Assembly: GCA_051453625.1 (NCBI GenBank) | Contig: JBOZIK010000001.1 | Location: 95,702,837 to 95,725,972, forward strand | Source: Welwitschia mirabilis | Taxonomy: Eukaryota; Gnetophyta; Gnetopsida; Welwitschiales | Length of the DNA: 23,136 nt | Direction of reading: 5' to 3' | Shown: positions 1 to 9,235 of the stretch, in pieces | How the letters are laid out: each line of letters starts with the position of its first letter | Position numbering within the stretch: the stretch's first letter is position 1 | Translations under genes and position numbers: made by a program | Notes under the pieces: model-generated | The model's database searches: none | Told to the model about the DNA's origin: nothing | What the model saw: only the letters and a program-made list of their open reading frames with translations

Positions 1-460
1 CAGCGTCTGAATTTCTGCAAGTAATAATGTGCTGAAACCAGTTTCTTCGTTCATCATTGAAACCTATCATCTCTACATACTCCTCATCCAGATTTAGTAC
101 AATTGAATCTCCACAAGTTAAAGACTTGGGCAATTGTACTCCATTCTATGACTCATGTTTTCTTTGCATCCTTTTACCGCCAATAGCCAAAAACTCTCTA
201 GTTTGTTTTCAATACCATCAAAAATTTGGTGATTTCTTTCTTTCCAAATTTGAAAAACGACGCCTGCTCACAATGCACTCCAGATTTTATGACTGCAGCG
301 TGTTTCACCAATCCATGTCCAAGCTACTGCTAAATCATGTGAAGATTTTGACACTATAAAATGTTGATCTGTGGCTGTCCAAACTTTATGCCATATATGA
401 GCAATTGCAAGGTGATGCATAAAAATGTGATTGGCAAGCATTTTTACAAAAACACTTTCT
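1..460 (-). mobile_element. 5'-truncated LINE, 3' end (zf-RVT-like C-terminus)
   Basis: Read on the minus strand, about 455 to 121 encodes the C-terminal tail typical of plant L1-type ORF2 proteins (zf-RVT region). A HLAIAHIWHKVW segment is followed by WTWIGE and then the hallmark WKERNHQIF, and the frame ends at a TAA (118-120) after NCPSL. One in-frame TGA interrupts it just before the WKERN motif. Positions 117-1 would be 3' UTR, and the poly(A) lies off the left edge. Similarity stops at about 455-470, exactly where the Ty3 reverse transcriptase begins on the other strand. This is what a 5'-truncated LINE inserted into the Ty3 pol would look like. The target duplication cannot be tested because the 3' flank is outside the window. 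The tail differs from that of the larger LINE at 5845-17152, so it is a different family. Confidence 0.75.
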
Positions 461-470
461 TAAATCAAAA

Positions 471-1070
471 AAAGATCATTACCCATTACCTTTCTTAGAT
501 CAAATTTTTGATCAGTTTTGGAGTCATGAATGCTATTGTTTTGTAGATGGCTATAGTGGGTATAAACAAATTTCCATCATAGAGAAGGATCTGTGCAAAA
601 CCACTTTTACCTCATGTAGTGGTTGTAGTGGGACTTACACTTATAGACAAATGCACTTTCACTTGTGTAATGCTCCGGATACCTTTCAAACGGCTATGTT
701 AGGCATCTTTACCGATATGTTGGAAGAATGTATTGAAGTTTTTAAGGATGATTTTTCTTTGTGGGGAGATTCTTTTGATTAAACCTTGAAAAGACTAGGA
801 CAGGTTTTAGACAGATTTATAGAAATAGGTTTAAAACTGAGTTGGCAGCAAAGTGTGTTTCTAGTTGAAAACGGAGTTTTTCTTGGGCATATAGTTCTGA
901 AACAAGGAATTAAGGTGAAGCCTTCTAAGGTTTGAGTCATTAAAGATACAGCACCCCTAACTAATTTGAAACAAACAAGATGCTTTATAAGCAATGTTGG
1001 ATTTTATAGGAGGTTCCAAAGATTTTTTAGAAAATTTGCAAGCGTCATCATCAATTACTAAAGGAAGAAA
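471..1070 (+). pseudogene. Ty3 reverse transcriptase remnant
   Basis: The frame from 471 is open to a TAA at 780-782. It carries YPLPFLDQIF, the first catalytic Asp in FVDGYSGYKQ, a TFTSCSG...YRQMHF stretch, NAPDTFQTAM, and the FxDD box as FKDDFSLWG. The motif order and spacing are those of the palm and fingers of Ty3-type RT. After the stop the same frame continues with LKLSWQQSVF, FLGHIV, GIKVKPSKV and NVGFYRRFQ, matching the thumb/connection region, with further stops. Both Asp of the FxDD box and the first catalytic Asp are retained, so inactivation is by nonsense and frameshift. The N-terminal 20 or so residues before YPLPF are lost at the LINE junction. Confidence 0.85.
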
Positions 1071-1129
1071 CAAAATTTGAATGGACTAGTTTGTGTCAAA
1101 GAAGCCTTCCAAATCTTAAAAGAGAAAAT

Positions 1130-1515
1130 CTCAAGTGCCTCCATCTTGATTGGGCCAAATTGGTAACGATTTTGAACTTATGACACTAGTGATCATGCTA
1201 AAGGTGGAGTCTTAGGACAAAAGGACAATAAAAATTTCTGTGTGATTGCTTATACTAGTAAACCACTTTCCTATGATCAACTTAATTACACTGTTACAAA
1301 AAAATAATCATTAGCAATTGTCCATTCCCTTACGAAATTCCACCATTACCTATTAGAGTATCATCTCATAGTAATCATTCAGCCATATGTTATTTAATGA
1401 CTAAAGCAACTATGGCAGCTCACATTATTAGATGGATTATATTGTCCAAGAATTCAACCTCATCATAGCTAACAAAGTGGGAATAAAGAACATTGTGGCA
1501 AATCATGTATCATGA
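1130..1515 (+). pseudogene. Ty3 RNase H remnant
   Basis: Around 1178-1310 one frame reads DTSDHAKGGVLGQ, then VIAYTSKPLSYDQLNYT, the standard RNase H start of Ty3 elements (usually CDASDYAVGAVLGQ...YASKTL...Y). It continues LAIVHSLTKFHHYLLEY, then IIRWIILSKNS and VGIKNIVANHVS, equivalents of the usual LLAVV..FEKFR, RWILLLQEF and NVVADHLS motifs. At least one TAA (about 1305) and several frameshifts break it. The last motif runs directly into the linker that starts near 1516. Confidence 0.8.
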
Positions 1516-2800
1516 TTGCCCTTAGACATTAAAGATGAATTCCCTAATGAACACTATTTCTTGTGCAATCCTTCATATGTACATATTGTCAATTACCTTC
1601 TCACGTTTAAAACACCTCATTTTTTGGACTCATTGCAATGTAAAGCATTCCTCCATCGAACGGGTGAATCTGAGTGTGTCTTTCCTTCTTGTATAAAAGA
1701 TGCAAAGCTCGGATCATAAGGAGATGTATCGCCAAATAGGAACAACAAATAATTATTCAACTATGCTATAGCAAAGTTTGTGGGGAACACTTTAGTGGAA
1801 AGAAAACAGCAGTGAAAATTCTTCATTCAAGATTCTATAGGACTCTTTTTCATGGTTCCTTTGAATTTGTTAAGAAGTATGAAGCTTGTTAAGGTTTGGA
1901 GGATTAACTCAATAGGAGGACATGTCACTTCAACCTATCATTGTGTGTAAGCCATCTGATTATTGGGAAATCAATTTCATTGGACCTATAAATCCCCCAT
2001 CTCATAGAAAGAATTACACATTGGTTGTTGTAGGTTATGTCACTAAATAGGTGAAAGCACCTCCTACAATAACTGATTATGCTTTGACTACCTGCCACTT
2101 TATCAAATCTCATCCTTTCTCTTGTTTGGTTTTCCTAGGATTCTTACTAGAGATCAAGGAACACATTTCATGAATAAGATTCTTAGAAGGCTTCTTTTAC
2201 AGGTAAGGATAAAACACCGAGTTGTCAATGCTTATCATCCTCAAACAAATGATCAAGTGGAAAATGTTAATAAAGAAATTAAAAACACCCTTCAACAAAA
2301 TGTTAGCTCCTCATAAAAATTGAGCCTTAAAGCTTGATGATGTTCTCTAGTCCTATAGGACAACTTAGCACAATTCTCTTAGTTTTTCCCCTTGTGAATT
2401 AGTCTATGGCAAATCTTTTGTACTTCCAACCAATATTGCTCTTTGTTCATTCAAGACTTGCCATACTTTAAATTTAACAGATCAACAATCTAACCTTTAT
2501 AATAGCCTTCTCCAAGTTCAACACCTTGATGAAAAATGGACACAAGCCATTACCTGCCAGTTCAGAGCCAAAGTTTATCATGACAAAATATCTGACTTGA
2601 GCACTTTGAACCTAGCCAATTAGTATTCTTATTCAACACAAAAGCTACCATGATCCATAACAAATTTCTGTCCAGATGGCTAGGAGCGTAGCACATTGCA
2701 GAGATTTACCCTAATGGGTTCATTTGCATTCAAGATATTACAACCTAAGAAACCTTTCATGTTAATGGAGAACATTTAGAACCTTACTTTGAAAGTGACC
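1516..2800 (+). pseudogene. Ty3 integrase remnant with linker and C-terminal tail
   Basis: The linker LPLDIKDEFPNEHYF...VHIVNYL (from 1519) leads into a degenerate HHCC zinc region (VCGEHFSGKKTAVKIL, about 1775-1830). The core reads YWEINFIGPINPP (about 1963), TLVVVGYVTK, then RDQGTHFMNK (about 2150) and YHPQTNDQVENVNKEIK (2233-2283). The first catalytic Asp, normally IDFMGP, reads INFIGP. The second Asp (RDQGTHF) and the Glu near QVE remain. Downstream motifs are LDDVL, SPCELVYGKS and the chromodomain-less tail FLSRWLG...FHVNGEHLEPYFE, which ends the recognisable pol near 2795. Many stops and frame changes are present. The tail wording is typical of Athila/Tat integrases. Confidence 0.8.
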
Positions 2801-3574
2801 TCTAAGACATGACTCTAACCTAGTCGAAGAACTCCACCTAATTGGCCCTTTGCAAGAGAGGGAACAATTTGTGATTACAGTAGTAATATTGAGGAGCAAG
2901 AAGCGACTTTTCTTTCGAATAACTTTATGGAAGTCAACTTTCATTTTTATTTTCTACCTGTTGGAGATAACTTCCTCAGGTACAAGCTGCTCAGATACAA
3001 TCCACTTGATATCATGGATCGAAATTCAGCCTATGAAATATCCAAACTAAAGTAGACTAATAGCTCGAAGAAGTGTTCAGCTGTTTCTCAGAAAGCGAAA
3101 AAAGAGGGGAAAAACAAAAACCGAAAGGGAGAAAAAAGGGAGAGAGCAACAAAAACAGGGAGGTAGCTTTCTAAAGGTATGCTAAGCATGTTCATGGTCA
3201 CAAACCTTGAAGCACCAAAAAGGTGTGTCTCAGCCTCTCAAGTAAGAGCTACATCCTAGGAATGCCATGCTAATGTAAGTAGATGCTTAACAAATGGATT
3301 CCTAGCCCACATTCTATGCAGATCATGTAGTATGGTTTTAACTCCTTTTGGAGGAATTTCAACATAGGTAACTGAGGTGTGTCATTCGTCAAGGGCATTG
3401 CGATTGGCAAGCGTGCATATGTAAGACACACTAGATTAAAAATGTTTCCTTACATCTACAAATAGTTGACCTTCCTTATCGTTGCAAGTCTAGCTAAATG
3501 AATGGATATACCCTCATAAAGTTGATAGTGGTGTGATTTGCATTCAGCTTCTATCTTTTGAAAATTACCCACAA
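2801..3574. other. Non-coding region downstream of Ty3 integrase
   Basis: No recognisable protein was found. The stretch 3093-3173 is very purine-rich (runs of A and G with almost no pyrimidine). It could be a polypurine tract of the Ty3 element, but no LTR start could be tied to it. The open frame at 2850-3050 has no family resemblance and may be a chance continuation of the pol tail. Confidence 0.4.
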
Positions 3575-3666
3575 TAACATGCATTGTTTCATTAAAAGGT
3601 TGGTTAACCTTAATTAAAATTAACATGGATTGTTTCATTAAAAGGTTGGTTGACCTTAATTAATTT
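3575..3666 (+). repeat. 46-bp tandem duplication
   Basis: Two adjacent copies, 3575-3620 and 3621-3666, share the core ATTGTTTCATTAAAAGG and TTGGTT.ACCTTAATTAA. They differ at two internal bases and at the A/T-rich tail. The period is exactly 46. No coding frame is involved. Confidence 0.9.
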
Positions 3667-3885
3667 TGCAAAGATCCTCCACTACTTCTTTGTATTTTCT
3701 CCATCATAAATAGGCATACTTAGTATAATATTCTTAATTAGTTTTTTCCCCTCATTTCGGTAATCATCTTTGTAGGAAACTTTTTTATTTTGCAACATTA
3801 TCCAATTAAAACCCTTCCACCACATATGTGATCCATTTCGTATGGAGAAGCATGAAACTTCTACAAAAATTTTGATTTGTTTGAT
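3667..3885. other. AT-rich unassigned sequence
   Basis: No gene, repeat or element end was recognised. It separates the tandem duplication from the hairpin-repeat block. Confidence 0.4.
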
Positions 3886-4115
3886 GTCATTAATTGTCAC
3901 TACTTACTTTCAGCCACCAATACAAGTGGCAATGATCTTGTAGCAATGTCATTTGATGCATTGCCAGGCAACAAAAGTCGTGATGGCAACCTGAAAAATC
4001 ACTATCGCTCATCTCAATGCCCACTGATGCAGTTATTGACTAGCACATCGCTACTTGATCGCCGCCCAATGATAACCCACGAACGCATGATGGAGATGAT
4101 AAGACCATGGTAATT
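3886..4115 (+). repeat. Hairpin-repeat block, related to 18470-18730
   Basis: Words of the form CTACTT...GTC.CCCAATGAT...CAAGTGGCAATG recur here (about 3898-3945 and 4045-4080). By eye, 3897-3944 matches 18470-18517 at 32 of 48 positions without gaps, including a near-perfect GCAATGA..TTGTAGCA end. Copies can fold because CTACTTG and CAAGTAG are inverted complements. It may be the U3 part of an LTR whose partner lies at about 18440-18780, but this is tentative. Confidence 0.45.
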
Positions 4116-4132
4116 TCCACTATTTCCATCGC

Positions 4133-4135
<3 letters not shown>

Positions 4136-4180
<45 letters not shown>
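4136..4180 (+). repeat. (TC)n microsatellite abutting assembly gap
   Basis: An uninterrupted TC dinucleotide run of about 22 units extends to the first N. The true length is unknown because the gap starts inside it. Confidence 0.97.
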
Positions 4181-4939
4181 NNNNNNNNNNNNNNNNNNNN
4201 NNNNNNNNNNNNNNNNNNNNNNNNNNNNNNNNNNNNNNNNNNNNNNNNNNNNNNNNNNNNNNNNNNNNNNNNNNNNNNNNNNNNNNNNNNNNNNNNNNNN
4301 NNNNNNNNNNNNNNNNNNNNNNNNNNNNNNNNNNNNNNNNNNNNNNNNNNNNNNNNNNNNNNNNNNNNNNNNNNNNNNNNNNNNNNNNNNNNNNNNNNNN
4401 NNNNNNNNNNNNNNNNNNNNNNNNNNNNNNNNNNNNNNNNNNNNNNNNNNNNNNNNNNNNNNNNNNNNNNNNNNNNNNNNNNNNNNNNNNNNNNNNNNNN
4501 NNNNNNNNNNNNNNNNNNNNNNNNNNNNNNNNNNNNNNNNNNNNNNNNNNNNNNNNNNNNNNNNNNNNNNNNNNNNNNNNNNNNNNNNNNNNNNNNNNNN
4601 NNNNNNNNNNNNNNNNNNNNNNNNNNNNNNNNNNNNNNNNNNNNNNNNNNNNNNNNNNNNNNNNNNNNNNNNNNNNNNNNNNNNNNNNNNNNNNNNNNNN
4701 NNNNNNNNNNNNNNNNNNNNNNNNNNNNNNNNNNNNNNNNNNNNNNNNNNNNNNNNNNNNNNNNNNNNNNNNNNNNNNNNNNNNNNNNNNNNNNNNNNNN
4801 NNNNNNNNNNNNNNNNNNNNNNNNNNNNNNNNNNNNNNNNNNNNNNNNNNNNNNNNNNNNNNNNNNNNNNNNNNNNNNNNNNNNNNNNNNNNNNNNNNNN
4901 NNNNNNNNNNNNNNNNNNNNNNNNNNNNNNNNNNNNNNN
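4181..4939. other. Assembly gap (759 N)
   Basis: Unresolved bases lie between a TC microsatellite and an ATGTCG-repeat block. Both edges are repetitive, which probably caused the gap. Confidence 0.99.
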
Positions 4940-5036
4940 AATGTCGAAAATGTCGGCGACTTTTTCAAAATGTCGGCTGAAAATGTCGGCCGACTTAAAG
5001 ACATTTTCAACTTGAATTGGCGACATGTCGCGACTT
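4940..5036 (+). repeat. ATGTCG-rich block with palindromes
   Basis: AATGTCG/AAAATGTCGGC recurs with ATG at 4941, 4950, 4970 and 4983, and once more as ACATGTCG near 5023. The block includes the palindromes GTCGGCCGAC (about 4985-4994) and GCGACATGTCGC (about 5020-5031). It may be the edge of a longer satellite or LTR array hidden in the gap. Confidence 0.7.
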
Positions 5037-5039
5037 TTT

Positions 5040-5464
5040 AATCTATGCTTTCTCCTTAACATAAAACAAATGTGTTGACCTAGCTTAGAAGAGGTTTTCC
5101 TTCTTTCCTTTTGAATATTTGGAATTCAAGGCATCCATCCAATACTAATGCCATTCATACAACAATCTACCCTTCATGTGTTCTTGCCTCATCTAATAAT
5201 GGTCAGTTTAATTGAAACTAAAGAACAATAGAATGTAGTAAAGAAAATGAGTCTTCATCATTGTTTTTAGTTAAATTAAGGGCATTCACTATTAAGGCTA
5301 TCTGCATTCATAGGACAACATTTATTGCAGCACTTAAATTTTTGGAATTGGTCTTCGACTTACATTCGCATTGACTTCCCTTATTTTCTCTTGGTTTTGT
5401 TATCTTTTAAATCTGGGAGAAAGATATGTTTATATGAAATGTTCAATGTATGCTCTTCCTTGTA
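5040..5464. other. Unassigned AT-rich region
   Basis: No family resemblance in any frame. If 3886-5450 is an LTR, this would be its R/U5 and leader, but no convincing match to the 18790-19300 region was found by eye. Confidence 0.35.
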
Positions 5465-5806
5465 ATGACATCTTCTTCCAGCTCTCTCAAAAGATTAAGA
5501 AAAGCATCGAACCCATCCACCCATATAACACATGAGACCTATCCAAATAATGTTCTTGACAAATAACCTCGCGAAACTCTAGAAGTGGATGAGAAAGCAT
5601 GAAAAGAGGAAATTCGGGAAGCTATGTTAGAAAGGCACAATTTCTAGTGGAGTAATCTTTTGAGCAAGTTTGACACAAATAGATATCCCTATGATGGATA
5701 CACAACTGATTGGGAATCAGTTGTAGCTACAGAAGGCAAATTTTCTGACAAAGAAGTCAACGAGTTCTTTTCAAACATTAGGAAACCAAGGCAAAGATTT
5801 TCTGGG
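5465..5806 (+). pseudogene. Accessory ORF, N-terminal half (unidentified, decayed)
   Basis: One frame from ATG 5465 reads MTSSSSSLKRLRKASNPST, then THETYPNNVLDK, EIREAMLERHNF, KFDTNRYPYDGYTTDWESV, KFSDKEVNEFF and RKPRQRF. Three in-frame stops interrupt it, each compatible with decay of a Gln/Trp/Arg codon. The Ser-rich basic start is typical of gag-like accessory proteins of plant retroelements, but no domain was recognised. The frame fades just before the flanking duplication of the LINE at 5829-5844. Its probable C-terminal half resumes after the LINE at 17155. Read as one gene it would be roughly 400 codons, with an interior portion possibly lost at the junction. Confidence 0.5.
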
Positions 5807-5828
5807 ATCCATTGTTTTCAACATTAGA

Positions 5829-5844
5829 ATCAAAATTACAGTTT
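5829..5844 (+). repeat. Left target-site duplication of the large LINE (probable)
   Basis: ATCAAAATTACAGTTT here resembles ATTCAAATTTACACTA at 17153-17168, directly after the A-run of the LINE. About 12-13 of 16 positions agree, reasonable given the age of the elements. Exact limits are uncertain by a few bases. Confidence 0.5.
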
Positions 5845-6188
5845 ACATGAGAGCAGAATAGCAAAGCTAGGGTTTCGCTTTCAAGGTGCACGACGACGGT
5901 TGGAGGGGCGTTTCTTACCCTAATTTTGCGCATCTTCCACGTGCTAGCATGTTCTCTTCTTTTGCGGCTTCCCCATGCAAGTGCTTTTCCTTGGAGATCT
6001 TCTAGAGGCGTTTTCGAGTTTTGACACAGTGCGTCTTCAACACGCTCTTTGTTTACCTCCTTGGTGACGCTATCTGCTGTGAAAACCCAAAAGGGCACAG
6101 CAATATATGCTTAGACCTCATGTTGGTTTTCCCTTGAGAGGAGATTTTTCAATCGACAACTCGCAAAGCCTGAAAACCCTAATGGGCG
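5845..6188 (+). other. LINE 5' leader
   Basis: GC-richer than its surroundings, with AGCTAGGGTTTCGC (5864-5877) and AAACCCTAA near the end, elements common in plant 5' leaders. It lies between the probable target duplication and the first in-frame codons of ORF1. The minus-strand open frame across 5778-6098 has no family resemblance and is taken as chance. Confidence 0.5.
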
Positions 6189-7401
6189 GACTCAAGTGGA
6201 TATGAGGTGTCCAAGTTAGTGGAAGCATTTTTTGGCTCTCCAATGGCGGCGGAATCATTTGGTCCCAAATCTTATGCGACATCAATTGGGGAAAGCAAAC
6301 CTCAAGGCTTCTCTAACTTAGACTTTGGCTTCAAGTGCAATGGAGATACCATCCGTGCAAAGATGCCTATTAACTATTCTACGCATTTGGAGGCTCGCTT
6401 TAGAAATAGTCTCATTGGTAAATCTCAATCCTTAAGAGGGTCCCCATTCATCAAAAAAGTGCGTTTATGGGGTGATCTGAAATTTCCTGCAAGTTGTAAG
6501 GTAATTCCTCTCAAAGCTAGATTGATGCATTTTATTTTTGATACAGAAGGAAAAAATGAATAAGATCCTAATAGAAGGGCCCTATTTTTTTGGTCGTAAA
6601 GGTTTAGCCTTAACTAAATGGTCTCCCTTCATCCTTAATAAACCCTCTATTTTTTAGAAGATTCCGGTTTGGATCCATATCTCAAACCATCACTCGGAAA
6701 TATGGCATCCTAATTTTTCAAGCAACTTGGCGACATGTTGGGAGAGTTTGTTAAGCTTGATAGAAATACAGACCTAATGGCAAAAATGGCAACAACTAGA
6801 ATATGTCTTTACATGAAACCAGACAGTTTCAGTGTGAAAAAAAAATCATGAATACTATGTGGGAAGAATCAGTTTTCAACCTTGAAATTGAAAATATTCC
6901 GTTGCAATGCTCAAAATTGGAGAAAATGGGCACACGATGGAAAAATGTAAGAAAAATGATGTGTAAAAGAATGATTAGCAAAAAGTTAGGAAAAAATACC
7001 AGAAAAAGAAGCCAAATTCAATCTCAAACAGTGATCCAATCACACAGGCAAATACATATGACAGTTTGTCTAAGGAGGAACCAGAACAAATGTAGGACAC
7101 AGAAACAAGAAATGAGCATGAGAGAGTTGAACAAGAACACACAGAGCGTGTCCACAACGTGCCAAATAGCGTGTCACAGCAACAGTCGCAGCAACAAACA
7201 CAAATGGAAATGGGACAGGAACAAAAAGAGAATGGTAATAGTGTAAATGAGCGCGTTCCAGACATGTCTGCAGCCCACAGAACTGGAAAATCTAGACAAG
7301 TAGACAGAAGGATCAGAAAGAATACCAGAAAAGGTAAAATGGAAAAGAAGACAAAGGAGAAGATCCGAGTTAGTAAGCAATCTCAACTCTCCTTTCAATG
7401 A
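6183..7401 (+). pseudogene. LINE ORF1 (DUF4283-like, CCHC knuckle), decayed
   Basis: The frame enters after a TAA at 6180-6182 and reads SGYEVSKLVEAFFG, then SLIGKSQSLRG at about 6408-6440. A frameshift follows near 6555. The next frame gives EGPYFFGRKGLALTKWSPF and KIPVWIHIS, then LGDMLGEFVKLDRNTDLM, ATTRICLYMKP. This is the DUF4283 pattern of plant LINE ORF1. The zinc knuckle survives as CSK...KMGHTMEKC (6909-6948), with its second Cys apparently lost (KLEK where KCHK is usual). The tail is basic and Gln-rich, as is usual for this RNA-binding protein, and ends at TGA 7399-7401 in the same frame as the knuckle. That stop overlaps the ORF2 ATG in an ATGA. No initiating ATG is certain. Confidence 0.8.
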
Positions 7402-9235
7402 TTATTTCCTAGAATTGCAAAGGCCTTGGAAACGGCCAAAAAATCTCTCACCTTTGGAGTCTTTTGAAGGACTTGCCAATGTCTCTGTATCTTCTTCAAG
7501 AAACAAAGCTTGACTCTCTAAAAATTAGCCTTTTTTATACAAAGTTTTCTTGGTCCTTTATTTTGGTTCCGAGTATGGGTACAAATGGAGGATTGATGAT
7601 CCTTTGGAAGTATGGTAGCATTTCTACTGTTAGTAAAAGTAACAAACATCTTACTATTGATTTGATTTTCAATGATAAAAAAAAGAAGAATCACCCATTT
7701 CTATGGCCCTCAAGAAGCATAACAGAGACTTTAATGCTTGTATTATATTATGTTAGATTCTCTAGATATCATTATGGGTGACTTTAATCAGATCTTTAGC
7801 CCCCATGAGAAGCTCAGTAATGTCCCTAATCTTTCTATTATTGACCTTTCTACTGAGTGTGTTAATAACTACAGTTACAAAGATCTTCCTTTGCATAGTG
7901 ATTCCTATACCTGGAGTAATCTTAAAGAAGGAGCAAGTCTTGTTATGTCTAGAACTGACAGCTGTTTGATTAAAAACTCAAATGAGCATTTCTTCATCGA
8001 AGCAAAAACTAGATTTTTCTCCAATCACAGGCCTAGAATTCTTACAATAGACTCCCTTCAAAAGAAATCTATCTTCTGATTTGAGCACTCCTGGTTAAAA
8101 GACCCAACCTTCATTGAATTCATCAAGCATATTTGGAATACTCCAGTAAAAAGTAGCTTTACTTACAGATTGTTTCAAAAGCTCAAAATTGTAAAGCACG
8201 AGTTAATTGTTTGGAAGAAACAGTTAAATGATTCTTTCACAAATGTTAAGAATCAATTATTAGAAGATCTTACTATTATCTAGAAGCACAATGAAGGCAC
8301 TAATGAAGATACAAGTTATGAAAAGCATCTTATTTCCCAAATTCATGATATATCCTCAAAGAAAGAAACTTACTGGAAACAGAGATCTAGAATATAGTGG
8401 CTTAAAGAAGGGGATCATAACACAAAGCTCTTCTTCCAAATGGCAAACAGAGACAAACAAAAGAACAGTATACAGTGGAGCGCGTCTGCATTGTGCTACA
8501 AGACCAATGCTTAGATTGCTAATTCTTTCGTTGATTATTTCTAGAACCTTTTTACAGAAAAGAATATGGTTCGTGTTTCAGTTGGTCCTCTATCACTGAA
8601 GAGCAGCAATGCTATTTGAACCAAAGAGTCATTGAAGATGAAATCCGAAACACCATTAACTCAAGGAAAAAGAATAAGGCGTTGGGCCTTAGTGGATTTT
8701 CATTGTGGAGTTTATCAGACCTTTTGGAATATATCAAATTCAATACCTATGATGCAGTCCAAAAAACCTTCAGAAAAGGTACCTTGTACAAACCATTCAA
8801 TGACACCCTTATCACCCTTATTCCCAAAAGAGAAGATATAGAAAGTCCTCATTGATACAGGCCACTCAGTCTTTGTAATATTTTCTACCAGGTTTGCACC
8901 AAGACTATTGCAGACAGGCTTAAAGCATTCCTTTCAGATATGGTCCTCTCTTTTCAGTCTGGTTTTGTTTCAGGTAGAGTCATCCATGACAACATCATCC
9001 TTGCTAATGAAATTCTCCATTTGCACCACAAGAAAAACAAACTTGTAATGTTTCCCAAGCTCGATATAGCTAAAGCATTTGACACATTTCATTGGGAAAT
9101 AGCAGTCTATGTGTTACAGAAGCGTAGTGTCTCATCCACTTCTGCATTTCAACGCCAACCTTTTTTGTTATGGTCAATGGAGAGAGATACATTCATTTTC
9201 AGAGTAGCAGCGGCTTCCGTCAAGGTGATCCCCTT
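7398..9235 (+). pseudogene. LINE ORF2, 5' part: endonuclease and N-terminal RT
   Basis: The start ATG (7398) begins MIIS, a TAG in place of Trp, then NCKGLGN and LLQETKL, the opening of APE-type LINE endonucleases. Later motifs are GDFNQIFSPHEK (about 7780), SDSYTWSN, and SNHRP, where the catalytic Asp of the usual SDHRP is Asn. The pre-RT linker includes WLKEGDHNTKLFFQMANRD (about 8398). RT motifs follow: KALGLSGF, LITLIPKRED, YRPLSLCNIFYQV, FQSGFVSGRVIHDN, KLDIAKAFDTFHW (first catalytic Asp kept), SGFRQGDPL. The frame is cut immediately after the Pro-Leu of GDPL by the copia LTR at 9236 and resumes at 14662. Frameshifts and several stops are present. Confidence 0.88.
9231..9235 (+). repeat. 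Left 5-bp target duplication of copia element (ccctt)
   Basis: CCCTT precedes the LTR's TG. CCCTC (14662-14666) follows the other LTR's CA. They differ by one transition. Joining the flanks restores the reading GDPLSPS of the LINE RT, which fixes both boundaries independently of the LTR sequence. Confidence 0.88.

Larger units (their letters stand above)
468..2800 (+). mobile_element. Ty3/gypsy (Tat/Athila-like) pol remnant
   Basis: A continuous but frame-broken plus-strand series runs RT, RNase H, integrase, in the Ty3 order. Motif wording (YPLPFLDQ, DGYSGYKQI, NAPDTFQ, DFSLWG, LPLDIKDEFP, YHPQTNDQVE, FHVNGEHLEPY) matches the Athila/Tat branch from memory. Gag, protease and the start of RT are missing on the left, where a minus-strand LINE fragment abuts. 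Numerous stops and frameshifts make it non-functional. The region downstream of the integrase (2800 onward) is non-coding, as is common in Tat-type elements. The accessory ORF at 5465/17155 could belong to the same element, but that link is inferred. No LTR or primer-binding site of this element was identified with confidence. Confidence 0.85.

Noticed and set aside
57-359. 100-codon plus-strand frame at the left edge
   Set aside because: Antisense to the LINE C-terminus whose WKERN motif is clear on the minus strand.
4040-5062. Long open frames on both strands across the 759-N gap
   Set aside because: They exist only because N codons are read through; the Ser/Leu or Arg/Glu runs are the (TC)n microsatellite.
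5778-6098. 106-codon minus-strand frame
   Set aside because: Lies over the LINE 5' leader and junction; no motif, and a plus-strand explanation fits better.
6975-7398. Cys/Ser- and Leu-rich open frames on the minus strand
   Set aside because: They are antisense to the Gln/Lys-rich tail of LINE ORF1 and carry no independent motif.
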